A stretch of DNA of 64,000 nucleotides from Amycolatopsis sp. 195334CR (GTDB lineage: Bacteria; Actinomycetota; Actinomycetes; Mycobacteriales; Pseudonocardiaceae), in the NCBI RefSeq assembly GCF_017309385.1, contig NZ_JAFJMJ010000002.1, forward strand, positions 2,728,001 through 2,792,000, in the 5' to 3' direction. Below are positions 51,656 through 60,885 of this stretch, piece after piece. A model generated the notes under the pieces. The model had not been told where the DNA came from. It saw only the letters and a list, made by a program, of their open reading frames with translations, and did no database searches. A program made the translations under genes and the position numbers. The stretch's first letter is position 1. Each line of letters starts with the position of its first letter.

Positions 51656-52065
51656 CCGTCGCGCGCGGCGAGCGCGCTTTCGAAGCGGCTCAGGTCCACG
51701 ATCGCGCGCCGGTGCGTTCCGCGGCACACCACGGCCGCCTCGTCACGGGCGACGACCTCGAACAGCAGGCGCCTGCCCTCCACGGCGGTCAGCACCACCT
51801 CGATGCTCACCGTCGATCCCGGTGGCGTCGGCGCTTCGTGGCTCAGGTCGACGTGCACGCCCAAGGTGCGCTGGTCCGCCCGCAGGAACGGGGCGAGCGC
51901 CCGCATGCAGGTCCATTCGACCAGCCCGACCAGGTACCCGGTGGCCAGCACCCCCGGCATCGCGGCGAAGGTCTCCGACTCCGGGAGCAGGTGCGGCACC
52001 GTCCGGTGCTCCGGCACGGTGTAGTCGAGAGTGGCGCTCAGACCGGGTTCGAGTCGCGGTTCCAC
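51616..52065 (-). CDS. FlK-like hotdog thioesterase
   Basis: The 149-residue hotdog-fold protein has TVPHLLPESETFAAMPGVLATGYLVGLVEWTCMRALAPFL and the substrate-side segment LGVHVDLSHEAPTPPGSTVSIEV. These correspond to FlK (fluoroacetyl-CoA thioesterase), including a catalytic His in SHEA, a Glu in VEWTC and a Thr near TVPH. Most relatives without fluoroacetate hydrolyse other acyl-CoAs. GTG 52065 follows GAGGGAGGAAAC. It overlaps the convergent epoxide-hydrolase-like gene. Confidence 0.85.
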   Translation of the reverse strand: MEPRLEPGLSATLDYTVPEHRTVPHLLPESETFAAMPGVLATGYLVGLVEWTCMRALAPFLRADQRTLGVHVDLSHEAPTPPGSTVSIEVVLTAVEGRRLLFEVVARDEAAVVCRGTHRRAIVDLSRFESALAARDGQPSASVTADRSK

Positions 52066-52149
52066 CGTTTCCTCCCTCGACAGAACAGAACACCGCCCCC
52101 GCTTGACCGGCGCGTCGGTCAGCCCGGAAGCCTGAGCGATGGTGGCAGG

Positions 52150-52398
52150 TCAGTAAAGACGCGGCAAGCCCCGCTCCGCGCCGGGTGGATCACCGGGCGA
52201 AGGCGTCTCCGGGCTCCGCTCCGCCTCGAGCTGGATCTCGACGTTCGTCTTGTGCGCGATCGGGTCCCAGATCTCCTCGAACGGTCCCATCAGCGACTGG
52301 CCGCTTCCGCGACGGCGGGCGCGGACGGCGTACCAGGCGAACGCCGCCAGGAAGAGCGGCAGGCTGCCGAACGCGGCCGCGGCCGCCAGGAACTCCAT
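52150..52398 (-). CDS. Small single-span membrane protein
   Basis: The 82-residue protein has one N-terminal membrane helix (FLAAAAAFGSLPLFLAAFAWYAVRARRR, residues 3-30). A cytosolic segment with GSGQSLMGPFEEIWDPIAHKTNVEIQLEAERS and a Pro-rich tail follows. Small proteins with a FEEIWDP segment occur in streptomycetes without assigned function. ATG 52398 was chosen at the start of the helix; the frame continues upstream. It is divergent from the XRE-TetR regulator, so the palindrome at 52462 may act on it as well. Confidence 0.72.
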   Translation of the reverse strand: MEFLAAAAAFGSLPLFLAAFAWYAVRARRRGSGQSLMGPFEEIWDPIAHKTNVEIQLEAERSPETPSPGDPPGAERGLPRLY

Positions 52399-52461
52399 GC
52401 CCCCGACGATACCGTAACGCAACGTTTCCAGAAACACCGTGTTACCGAATCCGAGTAGCCA

Positions 52462-52476
52462 TTGCGATTATCGCAA
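52462..52476. promoter_or_regulatory. Palindrome upstream of the XRE-TetR regulator
   Basis: TTGCGAT-T-ATCGCAA is a perfect 7-bp inverted repeat, 23 bases before the regulator's ATG. It lies in the divergent promoter region shared with the small membrane protein and is a likely autoregulatory site. A copy before the catabolic operon was not seen. Confidence 0.72.
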
Positions 52477-52498
52477 CGAGCACTTATCGTTCCCCGGC

Positions 52499-53365
52499 AT
52501 GGACGAGACCGGCGGGCTGCGGGAGCGGGTCCGCGGGCTGATCCGGGCGACCCCCGGGGCGCAGCGCGAGTTCGCCGCCGCGATCGGTCTCGACCAGACG
52601 AAGCTGTCGAAGGCGCTGGCCGGTGTCCGCCGGTTCTCCCCGCACGAACTGGTGCGGATCGCCGAGCACAGCGGGGTGACGGTCAACTGGCTGCTCAGCG
52701 GCAGCGACGAGGCCGCCACGGTGACCGCGATCCCCGCCGCCGCGGCACGGTCGACCCTGCCCGACGCGGATCCGGACACCACCGAGACCCGGCTCCGGAT
52801 CCTGGAAACCGCCTGGCGCCTGATCGCCCGGCGCGGTTACCACCAGGTCCGGATCGCCGACATCGCCGAGGCCTGCAAGACCAGCACGGCAACCATCCAC
52901 CACCACTTCCCCACCAAGGCCGCCGTGCTGAACGAAGCACTGCGCCGCAACGTGAAGCTCGCCTTCGACCGCCAGGTCGCCGAACTGCGTTCGGTGCCCG
53001 ACGCGCACCAGCGCCTGCTCCGCCTCGTGGAACTCCAGCTGCCCACCGACGGGCTGCTCCGCGACGAGTGGGCGGTCTGGCTGCAGGTCTGGCACGAAAG
53101 CGCGCTCAACCCGGGAATCCGGTCCCTGTACTGGGATTCCTACGACCGCTGGTACCGCACCATCGCCATGACCATCCGCAGTGGACAGGACCAGGGCCGG
53201 TTCCGGCGGCAGGACCCCGACCAGCTCACCGCGCAGCTGACCGCGCTGATCGACGGGCTCGGCATCCAGGTGCTCACCCGGCGGCCCGGCAGTTCCGTGG
53301 ACACCATGCGCGAGCACCTGCACCAGTTCATCGAGCACACCATTCTCCAGACCACAGTGGACTGA
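52499..53365 (+). CDS. XRE-TetR fusion regulator of the carnitine-type operon
   Basis: The 288-residue protein has two DNA-binding domains. Residues 5-65 form an XRE-like HTH ([49 protein letters not shown]). Residues 95-145 form a TetR HTH ([49 protein letters not shown]), followed by a TetR ligand domain that resembles BetI-type proteins. It starts the operon 29 bp before the cleavage enzyme gene, on the same strand. It should sense carnitine or a pathway intermediate. The ATG at 52499 is just after the palindrome. Confidence 0.88.
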   Translation: MDETGGLRERVRGLIRATPGAQREFAAAIGLDQTKLSKALAGVRRFSPHELVRIAEHSGVTVNWLLSGSDEAATVTAIPAAAARSTLPDADPDTTETRLRILETAWRLIARRGYHQVRIADIAEACKTSTATIHHHFPTKAAVLNEALRRNVKLAFDRQVAELRSVPDAHQRLLRLVELQLPTDGLLRDEWAVWLQVWHESALNPGIRSLYWDSYDRWYRTIAMTIRSGQDQGRFRRQDPDQLTAQLTALIDGLGIQVLTRRPGSSVDTMREHLHQFIEHTILQTTVD

Positions 53366-53394
53366 CACCGACCAGCCGAGGGAGACATCCGGCC

Positions 53395-54288
53395 GTGAGG
53401 AAGAACGTCATCATCACCTGCGCGCTGACCGGCGCGGGCGACACCACCGGGCGCAGCGCGCACGTCCCGGTCACCCCCGAGCAGATCGCCGCCGACGCGG
53501 TGGCCGCGGCGAACGCCGGTGCCGCCGTGGTGCACATCCACGTGCGGGACCTGGAAACCAAGCAGGGCTCGCGGGACGTCTCGCTCTACCGCGAAGTGGT
53601 CGCCCGCGTCCGCGCCAGCGGGGTGGACGTGGTGCTGAACCTGACCGCGGGCATGGGCGGCGACCTGTTCATCGACCGGGAGGACCCGCTCAAACCGGTC
53701 GACGGCACCGATCTGGTCAACGGCCTGGAGCGGCTCCCCCACGTCGAAGAACTGCTCCCGGACATCTGCACGCTCGACTGCGGCTCGCTCAACTTCGGCG
53801 AGGGCAGCCAGCTCTACATCTCCACCCCCGACATGCTGCGTGCCGGGGCCGGCCGCATCCAGGAACTCGGGGTGAAGCCGGAACTGGAGATCTTCGACAC
53901 CGGGCACCTGTGGTTCGCCACCAAGATGATCGACGAGGGCCTGATCGACCCGCCGCCGCTCTTCCAGCTGTGCATGGGGATTCCCTACGGCGCCCCGGCC
54001 AATCCCGAGCTGCTCCAGACCATGGTGCACATGCTGCCGGAAGGCGCGCAGTGGGCCTCGTTCGCGATCGGCCGCGACCAGCTGCCGTGGGTCGCCCACG
54101 CCGCGCTCCTCGGCGGCCACGTGCGCGTCGGCCTGGAGGACAACCTCTACCTGGCCAAGGGCGTCAAGGCCACCAACGCGCAACTGGTGGAGCGTGCCGT
54201 GCACATCGTCGAGGATCTCGGCGGCACCGTCGCCTCCCCCGACCAGGCCCGCGAACTGCTCGGCCTGAAGGCGGTGTCCAGTGTCTGA
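53395..54288 (+). CDS. cdhC: Beta-keto acid cleavage enzyme (BKACE), CdhC-like
   Basis: The 297-residue TIM-barrel enzyme of the DUF849/BKACE family has the zinc-ligand pair in [35 protein letters not shown] and the C-terminal [15 protein letters not shown]. Family members condense a beta-keto acid with acetyl-CoA to give a new CoA thioester plus acetoacetate. In the carnitine pathway CdhC converts 3-dehydrocarnitine to betainyl-CoA. The neighbours are a carnitine-dehydrogenase-like and a thioesterase-like gene, in the same order as cdhCAB in Pseudomonas. GTG 53395 follows GAGGGAGA. It overlaps the next gene by 8 bp. Confidence 0.9.
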   Translation: MRKNVIITCALTGAGDTTGRSAHVPVTPEQIAADAVAAANAGAAVVHIHVRDLETKQGSRDVSLYREVVARVRASGVDVVLNLTAGMGGDLFIDREDPLKPVDGTDLVNGLERLPHVEELLPDICTLDCGSLNFGEGSQLYISTPDMLRAGAGRIQELGVKPELEIFDTGHLWFATKMIDEGLIDPPPLFQLCMGIPYGAPANPELLQTMVHMLPEGAQWASFAIGRDQLPWVAHAALLGGHVRVGLEDNLYLAKGVKATNAQLVERAVHIVEDLGGTVASPDQARELLGLKAVSSV

Positions 54289-55246
54289 AGCGGCCTTCTC
54301 CCCGAATGAAGTGTCCACTGTGGCCTGTGTCGGCGCCGGTGTCATCGGCGGCGGCTGGGTCGCGCACTTCCTCGCCCGCGGTTACCGGGTGCGGGCCTGG
54401 GATCCCGCGCCCGACGCCGCCGCGAAGCTCACCCGGCTGGTGGACCGCGCCTGGCCCGCCCTGGTCGAGCTCGGCCTGGCCGACGGTGCCTCCCCGGCCA
54501 ACCTCACCGTCACCGGCACCCTGGCCGAAGCCGTCGGCGAGGCCCACTTCGTCCAGGAGAGCGCGCCGGAAAAGCTGGACCTCAAACAGAAACTGCTCGC
54601 CGACATCGACGCCGCCACCCCGCCCGGCGTGGTCATCGCCTCCTCCACCTCCGGGTACGGCATGACCGAGATGCAGGTGGCCGCGCCCGCCCCGGAACGG
54701 CTCGTGGTCGGCCACCCGTTCAACCCGCCGTACCTCATCCCACTGGTCGAGGTGGTCGGTGGCGAGCTGACCGCGGACTGGGCGGTCGAGTGGGCCGCCG
54801 AGTTCTACCGCCACGCCGGGAAATCGGTGATCACCCTGTCCCGCGAGCTGCCCGGTTTCATCGCCAACCGGCTCCAGGAGGCGATGTGGCGCGAGGCCCT
54901 GCACATGGTGGCCAACGGTGAGGCGACGGTCGAGCAGATCGATCTGTCCATCACGGACGGACCCGGCCTGCGCTGGCCGCTGCACGGGCCGTGCCTGACC
55001 TTCCACCTGGCCGGTGGTGAGGGCGGCATGGCGCACATGCTCGACCACTTCGGACCGTCGCTGAAGGCGCCGTGGACCCGGCTCGACGCCCCCGAACTCA
55101 CGCCGGAACTGCGCGACCGCATGGTCGAGGGCTGCCACGACGAAGCGGGCGACCGGTCCATCGCCGACCTCGTGCGGGAACGCGACCGGGCGATCATCGC
55201 CGTGCAGCGGGCCGTGCGCGCGGTGCGGGAGGCCGGCCGTGGCTGA
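54281..55246 (+). CDS. cdhA: L-carnitine dehydrogenase-like enzyme
   Basis: The 321-residue NAD-dependent dehydrogenase of the 3-hydroxyacyl-CoA dehydrogenase family has the nucleotide loop GAGVIGGGW (18-26). Catalytic-region motifs are [31 protein letters not shown] with His/Glu, and [21 protein letters not shown]. It matches single-domain carnitine 3-dehydrogenases (about 320 residues), which oxidise L-carnitine to 3-dehydrocarnitine. GTG 54281 overlaps the upstream gene by 8 bp, as does its own end with the thioesterase, giving tight translational coupling. The substrate is inferred from the triad. Confidence 0.88.
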   Translation: MSEAAFSPNEVSTVACVGAGVIGGGWVAHFLARGYRVRAWDPAPDAAAKLTRLVDRAWPALVELGLADGASPANLTVTGTLAEAVGEAHFVQESAPEKLDLKQKLLADIDAATPPGVVIASSTSGYGMTEMQVAAPAPERLVVGHPFNPPYLIPLVEVVGGELTADWAVEWAAEFYRHAGKSVITLSRELPGFIANRLQEAMWREALHMVANGEATVEQIDLSITDGPGLRWPLHGPCLTFHLAGGEGGMAHMLDHFGPSLKAPWTRLDAPELTPELRDRMVEGCHDEAGDRSIADLVRERDRAIIAVQRAVRAVREAGRG

Positions 55247-55673
55247 GCCGTTCGAATACTCCGACACCGTCCGCGAGGAGTGGATCGACTACAACGGGCA
55301 CCTGAGCGAGCCCTACTACGTGCTGGTCTTCGGGGACGCCACCACCGCGATGATGGACGCGGTCGGCCTCGACCCCGCCTACCGCGGCAGCACCGGCTGC
55401 TCGCTGTACACAGTGGAGGCTCACGTCCGCTACCTCCGCGAGGTCAAGCTCGGCGCGGAACTGCGCGTGCGCACCTCGATCATCTCCGCCGGGCCCAAGA
55501 AACTGCGCTTCTGCCACGAAATGCACGTCGGTGGCGGGCTGGTCGCCACCGAGGAACTGCTCGGCCTGCACGTCGGCGAGCACGGCACCACCCCGTTCCC
55601 GGCGCACATCTTCGAACGGCTCAGACAGCTGGAGAGCCCGGCGCCCGGCTACGCGGGGCGTGCCATTTCCTGA
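55239..55673 (+). CDS. cdhB: 4HBT-type thioesterase, betainyl-CoA hydrolase-like
   Basis: The 144-residue hotdog protein has the 4-hydroxybenzoyl-CoA thioesterase motif EEWIDYNGHLSEPYYVLVFGDAT, with the catalytic Asp in DYNGH. AHVRYLREVKLGAELRVRTSIISAGPKKLRFCHEMH follows. In the cdhCAB-type pathway it would hydrolyse betainyl-CoA to glycine betaine. It overlaps the dehydrogenase by 8 bp. The importer genes begin 41 bp later. The three enzymes together would turn L-carnitine into betaine. Confidence 0.87.
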   Translation: MAEPFEYSDTVREEWIDYNGHLSEPYYVLVFGDATTAMMDAVGLDPAYRGSTGCSLYTVEAHVRYLREVKLGAELRVRTSIISAGPKKLRFCHEMHVGGGLVATEELLGLHVGEHGTTPFPAHIFERLRQLESPAPGYAGRAIS

Positions 55674-55714
55674 TCCCGAACCCCACCTACCTCCCCGAAC
55701 CGGAAGTCCCCGTC

Positions 55715-57271
55715 ATGCCAGGCACCTTCACCAGACGGCAGTTCCTCGCCGCCGGAGCCGGGACCGCCGCACTCGGCCTGGTCCCGGCGCTGTCCGGCTG
55801 CTCCGGCGGCCGCGCCACCGCCGCGGCCCCCACCGGCCCGCCGAAACGCGGCGGCACGCTCCGGGTCGGGGTCACCGGCGGGGGCGCGGCCGACACGCTC
55901 GACCCGCACATCCCGGCCACGAACCCCGACATCGCCCGCACCGTCAACCTGTTCGAGCCGCTGCTGCACCGCAACCACGACTACCAGCTGGAAATGCTGG
56001 TGGCCGAGTCGCTGACCCCGTCGGCCGACGCCCGCACGTGGACGGCCGTGCTCCGCGCCGGGGTGCGGTTCCACGACGGCAGGCCGGTCACCCCGGCCGA
56101 CGTGGTGGCCACGTTCGCCAGGGTGCTGGACCCGCAGGACCCCAAGAGCGGCGCGGCCAGCCTGAGCATGCTCGGCGAGGTCGTGCCCACCGGCGACCGC
56201 ACGGTGGAGTTCCGGCTGACCGAGCCCTCGCCCGGCTTCGACGACTACCTCGGCCAGTACATGCTCGGCATCGTGCCGTCGGGGTTCGATCCGGCGAACC
56301 CGGTCGGCACCGGCCCGTTCCGGCTGGAGTCGTTCACCCCCGGGCAGCAGAGCGCCTTCGTCCGCAACGAGCACTACTGGCGGCCCGGCGAGCCGTACCT
56401 GGACCGCCTGGTGCTGATCAACTTCACCGAGGACGACGCCCGCATCAACGCGCTGCTGTCCTCCCAGGTGGACGCGATCGACCAGGTTCCGGTCGGGCTG
56501 ATCGACGTGCTCGCCTCGGACGAGCGCATCCGGGTGCTGCGGTCGGAGACCGGGACCTGGCTGCCGTTCACCATGCGGGTGGACCGGCCGCCGTTCGACG
56601 ACGCCCGGGTGCGCCAGGCCTTCCGGCTGGTGGTGGACCGCGAGCAGATGATCAACCAGGTGCTCAGCGGCCAGGGCCGGGTGGGCAACGACCTGTACGC
56701 CCCGTTCGACCCGGCCTACGCCGCGGACCTGCCGCAGCGCCGCCGCGACGTCGAGGGGGCGCGGCGGCTGCTGGCCGAGGCGGGCCACGCGAACCTGACC
56801 GTGGAGCTGGTGACCGCGCCGATCCAGGCCGGGGCGGTGGAGGCCGCCCAGGTGTTCCAGCGGCAGGCCGCCGACGCCGGGATCACGGTGAACCTGCGGC
56901 GCGTGGACACCACCACCTTCTTCGGCGACGACTACCTGTCCTGGGATTTCGCGCAGTCCTTCTGGTACACGCGCAACTACCTGCCGCAGGTCGCCTCCGG
57001 CGCGGTGCCCACCGCCCCGTTCAACGAGACCCACTGGGCGGACCCGGAGTTCCTCGACCTGATCGCCCGCGCGCGGTCCACTGTGGACACGAACGAGCGG
57101 AACGCGCTGCTGCGGCAGGCGCAGCGGATCGAGTACGAGCGCGGCGGCAACATCGTCTGGGGCTTCGTCGACCAGGTCGACGCGCACCAGGTCTACGTCG
57201 CGGGACTGGTGCCCGACCGCACCGGGATCTCGCTGAGCGGTTACCAGTTCCGGCAAGCCTGGCTGGGCTGA
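55715..57271 (+). CDS. Oligopeptide-type ABC substrate-binding lipoprotein, Tat-exported
   Basis: The 518-residue family 5 solute-binding protein has the signal TRRQFLAAGAGTAALGLVP with a twin-arginine motif and lipobox LSGC (near residue 29). The mature part starts PKRGGTLRVGVTGGGAADTLDPH. Family features include LTPSADARTWTAVLRAGVRFHDGRPVTPADVVATF, VGTGPFRLESFTPGQ and DDARINALLSSQVDAI. It likely feeds the adjoining permeases and ATPase. Location behind the carnitine-type genes suggests it takes up carnitine, an acyl-carnitine or a related quaternary amine, although this family usually binds peptides or nickel. Confidence 0.9.
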   Translation: MPGTFTRRQFLAAGAGTAALGLVPALSGCSGGRATAAAPTGPPKRGGTLRVGVTGGGAADTLDPHIPATNPDIARTVNLFEPLLHRNHDYQLEMLVAESLTPSADARTWTAVLRAGVRFHDGRPVTPADVVATFARVLDPQDPKSGAASLSMLGEVVPTGDRTVEFRLTEPSPGFDDYLGQYMLGIVPSGFDPANPVGTGPFRLESFTPGQQSAFVRNEHYWRPGEPYLDRLVLINFTEDDARINALLSSQVDAIDQVPVGLIDVLASDERIRVLRSETGTWLPFTMRVDRPPFDDARVRQAFRLVVDREQMINQVLSGQGRVGNDLYAPFDPAYAADLPQRRRDVEGARRLLAEAGHANLTVELVTAPIQAGAVEAAQVFQRQAADAGITVNLRRVDTTTFFGDDYLSWDFAQSFWYTRNYLPQVASGAVPTAPFNETHWADPEFLDLIARARSTVDTNERNALLRQAQRIEYERGGNIVWGFVDQVDAHQVYVAGLVPDRTGISLSGYQFRQAWLG

Positions 57272-57295
57272 CCGGCCCGAGGAGGTGTGCACGAG

Positions 57296-58258
57296 ATGCG
57301 AAGGCTCATTCTCCGGCGCGTGCTGATCAGCCTGGCGGTGCTGTGGCTGGTCACGCTGCTGGTGTTCCTGGCGACGCTGCTGCTGCCGGGCGACCCGGCG
57401 CGGGCGATCCTCGGCCAGCAGGCCACCCCGGAGCGGATCGCCGCACTGCAGGCCCAGCTCGGCCTGGACCAGCCGGTGTGGCAACGGTACCTGAGCTGGC
57501 TGGGCGGGGTGGTCACCGGCGACCTGGGCACCTCGGCGGCCACCCAGGGCCCGGTCACCGCACTGCTGGCCGACCGGATCGCCGCGTCCGGGGTGCTGCT
57601 GGTCGCCGCCGCGGTGCTCAGCGCCCCGATCGGACTGGCGCTGGGCACCTGGTCGGCGTTGCGCCGCGGCCGGGGCGCCGACCACGCGGTGTCCGGGGTC
57701 AGCCTGGTGATCGCCGCGCTGCCCGAGTTCGTCATCGGCGTGGCGCTGATCGTGCTGCTGTCCACCACGGTGTTCCCGGTGCTGCCCTCGGTCACCCTGG
57801 CCGCGCCGGGCGAGGCGGTGTGGGCGCGGCCGGTGCAGCTGGTGCTGCCGGTGGCCACGCTGGTGCTGGTGGTCACGCCGTACATCACCCGGATGATGCG
57901 GGCGACCATGATCGACGTGCTGGACAGCGGGTACGTGGAGATGGCCAGGCTCAAGGGCCTGCCGGAACGCGTGGTGGTGCTGCGGCACGCGGTGCCGCAC
58001 GCGATCGGCCCGGTGGCCCAGGTGGTCGCGCTGCAGCTGGCCTGGCTGGCCGGTGGCGTGGTGGTGGTCGAGTTCCTCTTCCGCTACCCCGGCATCGGGC
58101 AGGCGCTGATCGACGCGGTGAACAACCGCGACGTCGAGGTGGTCCAGGCGATCACCCTGCTCATCGCCGCGCTGTACATCGTGGTGAACCTGCTCGCCGA
58201 CGTGGTGGGCATCCTGGCCAATCCGAAGCTCCGGACCGGACTGGGGGTGGCGGCATGA
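57296..58258 (+). CDS. ABC importer permease (DppB/OppB type)
   Basis: The 320-residue inner-membrane permease starts MRRLILRRVLISLAVLWLVTLLVFLATLLLPGDPARAILG, the first-helix pattern of DppB. The EAA-like loop that contacts the ATPase is MARLKGLPERVVVLRHAVPHAIGPV. About six membrane segments are seen. ATG 57296 follows AGGAGG at a normal distance; GTG 57287 is too close to it. It overlaps the second permease start (ATGA). Confidence 0.9.
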   Translation: MRRLILRRVLISLAVLWLVTLLVFLATLLLPGDPARAILGQQATPERIAALQAQLGLDQPVWQRYLSWLGGVVTGDLGTSAATQGPVTALLADRIAASGVLLVAAAVLSAPIGLALGTWSALRRGRGADHAVSGVSLVIAALPEFVIGVALIVLLSTTVFPVLPSVTLAAPGEAVWARPVQLVLPVATLVLVVTPYITRMMRATMIDVLDSGYVEMARLKGLPERVVVLRHAVPHAIGPVAQVVALQLAWLAGGVVVVEFLFRYPGIGQALIDAVNNRDVEVVQAITLLIAALYIVVNLLADVVGILANPKLRTGLGVAA

Positions 58259-59118
58259 CCACCGCCGTGGCGGCGAAACCGGCGACCCTGCTGCGCCGCG
58301 CCTGGGCCCAGCGCCAGGCGAAGATCGGGGTCGCGCTGACCGCGGTCGTGGTGCTCATCGCCGTGCTGGGGCCGTGGCTCGGCCCGCTTCTCACCGGGTT
58401 CGAGGCCGGGGACTTCTCCGGGAAGCCGTTCAAGCCCGACGGCGCGGCCGGCACCGACGGGCTCGGCCGGGACGTGGTCACCCGCTTCCTTGCCGGCGGC
58501 ACCTCGCTGCTGCTCTACGCGCTGCTGGCGACCGCGCTGGGCGTGGCGCTCGGGGCGGCGCTGGGCATGCTGGCCGGGTACAGCGGCGGGCGCCTGGACG
58601 GTTTCCTCATGCGCGGCAACGACGTGCTGCTGTCCTTCCCGCAGCTGGTGTTCGCGCTGCTGGCGATCGCGGTGATCGGGCCGGAGGGCTGGCTGCTGGT
58701 GCTGGTCATCGGCATCACGCACGCCTCGCGGGTGGCACGCGTGGCGCGGCAGGCGACGGTGGCCGTGGCGGGCAGCGACTACATCCGCGCGGCGGAGATG
58801 TACGCGGTACCGCGGTGGCTGATCCTGCTCCGCGAGGTGCTGCCGAACATCACCGGCCCGCTGATGGTGGAGACCGGCCTGCGGCTGACCTACTCGATCG
58901 GCTACATCGCCTCGCTGTCGTTCCTCGGCCTCGGCATCCAGCCGCCCGCGGCGGACTGGGGGCTGATGATCAACGAGAACCGCATCGCGCTGGTCGTGCA
59001 GCCGTGGGGCGTGCTGCTGCCGGTGCTGGCGATCGCGGTGCTGACCGTGGGCACCAACCTGATCACCGACTCGCTGGCCGCCGCCGCGGCCCGGCGGGAG
59101 ACCGGAGGCCCGGCATGA
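58255..59118 (+). CDS. ABC importer permease (DppC/OppC type)
   Basis: The 287-residue permease has an N-terminal helix (IGVALTAVVVLIAVLGPWLGPLL), a periplasmic segment with GTDGLGRDVVTRFLAGGTSLLL characteristic of DppC, and the cytosolic EAA loop YIRAAEMYAVPRWLILLREVLPNI. It ends with a loop after ADWGLMINENR. Its start overlaps the first permease (ATGA) and its end overlaps the ATPase gene (ATGA), so the three are translated as one unit. Confidence 0.9.
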   Translation: MTTAVAAKPATLLRRAWAQRQAKIGVALTAVVVLIAVLGPWLGPLLTGFEAGDFSGKPFKPDGAAGTDGLGRDVVTRFLAGGTSLLLYALLATALGVALGAALGMLAGYSGGRLDGFLMRGNDVLLSFPQLVFALLAIAVIGPEGWLLVLVIGITHASRVARVARQATVAVAGSDYIRAAEMYAVPRWLILLREVLPNITGPLMVETGLRLTYSIGYIASLSFLGLGIQPPAADWGLMINENRIALVVQPWGVLLPVLAIAVLTVGTNLITDSLAAAAARRETGGPA

Positions 59119-60695
59119 CCGCCACCGCTCCCCCGACCACCGCGCTGGCGGTGTCCGGCCTCGAAGTGTCCACTGTGGCCGGAGAGCCGGTGCTGCACGG
59201 GGTGTCGTACTCGATCGCCGCCGGCGAGGTGCTGGCGCTGGTCGGCGAGTCCGGCTCCGGCAAGACCACCGCGGGACTGGCCGCGCTGGGCCACTTCCGG
59301 CGGGGCCTGGCCGCGCGGGCCGGTGAAGTGCTGGTGGGCGGCGAGGTGGACCTGCTCGCACTGTCCGTGGAGGACCGCCGGAAGTTCCGTGGCAGCACGG
59401 TTTCCTACATCCCGCAGGATCCAGCGCTCTCGCTGAACCCGGGCCTGCGGGTCGGGAAGCAGATCGCCGAGGTGCTCGAGGTCCACGGGTTCGACGGCTC
59501 GATCCCGGCCCGCGTGAACGAGGTCCTGGCGGACGTGGGCCTGCCCGCGGACGAGCCGTTCCAGCGCCGGTACCCGCACCAGTTGTCCGGCGGGCAGCAG
59601 CAGCGCGTCGGCATCGCGATGGCGTTCGCCTGCCGCCCGCGGGTGGTGGTGCTCGACGAGCCGACCACCGGGCTCGACGTGCTCACCCAGGCGCTGGTGC
59701 TGGAAACCGTCGGCAGGCTGGCGGCCGAGCACGGGGTGGCGGCGCTCTACATCACCCACGACCTGGCGGTGGTCGCGGAGATCGCGACCAGGGTGGCGGT
59801 CCTGCACGAGGGCCGGATCGTGGAGTGCGGGAGCACCGCCGACGTGCTGCACCAGCCGCGGCACGCCTACACGCGGAAGCTGATCGCCGCCGTGCCCGCG
59901 CTCGCCGGCCCGGCTGGGTACTCCACTGTGGACAAACTAGCCGCCGCGCCCCTGCTGGCGGCTTCCGGCATCGAGGTGTCCTACGGGGACAAGGCGGTGC
60001 TGCGCGGGGTGGACCTCGCGGTCGAGCCGGGCGAATGCCTGATGCTGCTGGGCGAGTCGGGTTCGGGCAAGACCACGCTGTCCCAGTGCGTGGCCGGGTT
60101 GACCCCGCACCACCGCGGTTCGGTCTCGCTGGACGGCGTGGTGCTCGCGCCCGCCACCCGCTCCCGGACGGCCGAGCAGCGGGGCGCGGTGCAGTACGTG
60201 TTCCAGAGCCCGTTCTCCTCGCTGAACCCCCGGCGGACGATCGCCCGGTCGGTGGAGGTGCCGCTGGTCCACCTGACCTCGATGGACCGGGCAGAACGCC
60301 GGGAGCGGGTGGCCGAGGTGCTGGCCAGGGTGCGGCTGGACCCGGCGCTGGCGGACCGCCTCCCCGACCAGCTCAGCGGCGGCCAGCGCCAGCGGGCCGC
60401 GATCGCCAGGGCGCTGGTGACCGCGCCCCGCGTGCTGATCTGCGACGAGGTGACCTCGGCGCTGGACGTGTCAGTGCAGTCGACCATCATCGACCTGCTC
60501 GGCGAGCTGCGGACGGAACTGGGCATGGCGATGCTGTTCGTGACGCACAACATCGCACTGGCCCGGCACGTGGCCGACCGGATCGCCGTACTGCACCACG
60601 GCGAAATCGTCGAGACGGGACCGGTGGACCGGGTGCTCGACGCGCCGGAACACCCCTACACGGAGGAACTGCTGGCCAACACGCCGAGCCTGTGA
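59115..60695 (+). CDS. ABC importer ATPase, DppD-DppF fusion
   Basis: The 526-residue protein carries two complete ABC domains. Domain 1 has Walker A GESGSGKTTAGL, signature LSGGQQQRVGIAMA and Walker B VVVLDEPTTGLD. Domain 2 (from about residue 280) has GESGSGKTTLSQ, LSGGQRQRAAIARAL and VLICDEVTSALD. Each is followed by the oligopeptide-transporter C-terminal motif (RHAYTRKLIAAVPAL and EHPYTEELLANTPSL). It energises the preceding permeases. Its start overlaps the DppC-type gene. Fusion of D and F subunits is common in actinobacteria. Confidence 0.92.
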   Translation: MTATAPPTTALAVSGLEVSTVAGEPVLHGVSYSIAAGEVLALVGESGSGKTTAGLAALGHFRRGLAARAGEVLVGGEVDLLALSVEDRRKFRGSTVSYIPQDPALSLNPGLRVGKQIAEVLEVHGFDGSIPARVNEVLADVGLPADEPFQRRYPHQLSGGQQQRVGIAMAFACRPRVVVLDEPTTGLDVLTQALVLETVGRLAAEHGVAALYITHDLAVVAEIATRVAVLHEGRIVECGSTADVLHQPRHAYTRKLIAAVPALAGPAGYSTVDKLAAAPLLAASGIEVSYGDKAVLRGVDLAVEPGECLMLLGESGSGKTTLSQCVAGLTPHHRGSVSLDGVVLAPATRSRTAEQRGAVQYVFQSPFSSLNPRRTIARSVEVPLVHLTSMDRAERRERVAEVLARVRLDPALADRLPDQLSGGQRQRAAIARALVTAPRVLICDEVTSALDVSVQSTIIDLLGELRTELGMAMLFVTHNIALARHVADRIAVLHHGEIVETGPVDRVLDAPEHPYTEELLANTPSL

Positions 60696-60768
60696 CCGCG
60701 GATTCGCACGCTGGGCCATCCGCGTAACTCGTCCGTTGGTGTCGCGATCTGCCGTTAGGGTGTGAAAA

Positions 60769-60837
60769 GTGGACGAGATCCGGGCGAAACTCGCTGACTG
60801 CCACGGTGCCGACCTCTCGATGCAGTCTGTGATGTAG
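60769..60837 (+). other. Possible 22-codon leaderless reading frame, uncertain
   Basis: GTG 60769 to TAG 60837 could encode a peptide beginning VDEIRAKLADCH. A TAGGGT box ends seven bases before the GTG, which would make it leaderless, but no good -35 is seen. It may be a chance frame, a leader, or the remnant of a longer gene. The rest of the gap 60696-60913 contains the GntR operator and nothing else that I can support. Confidence 0.25.
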
Positions 60838-60885
60838 CTGTTTGCGCTATGGCTTTCTGCGTACAGGTGGCACACTCTGAAGATG

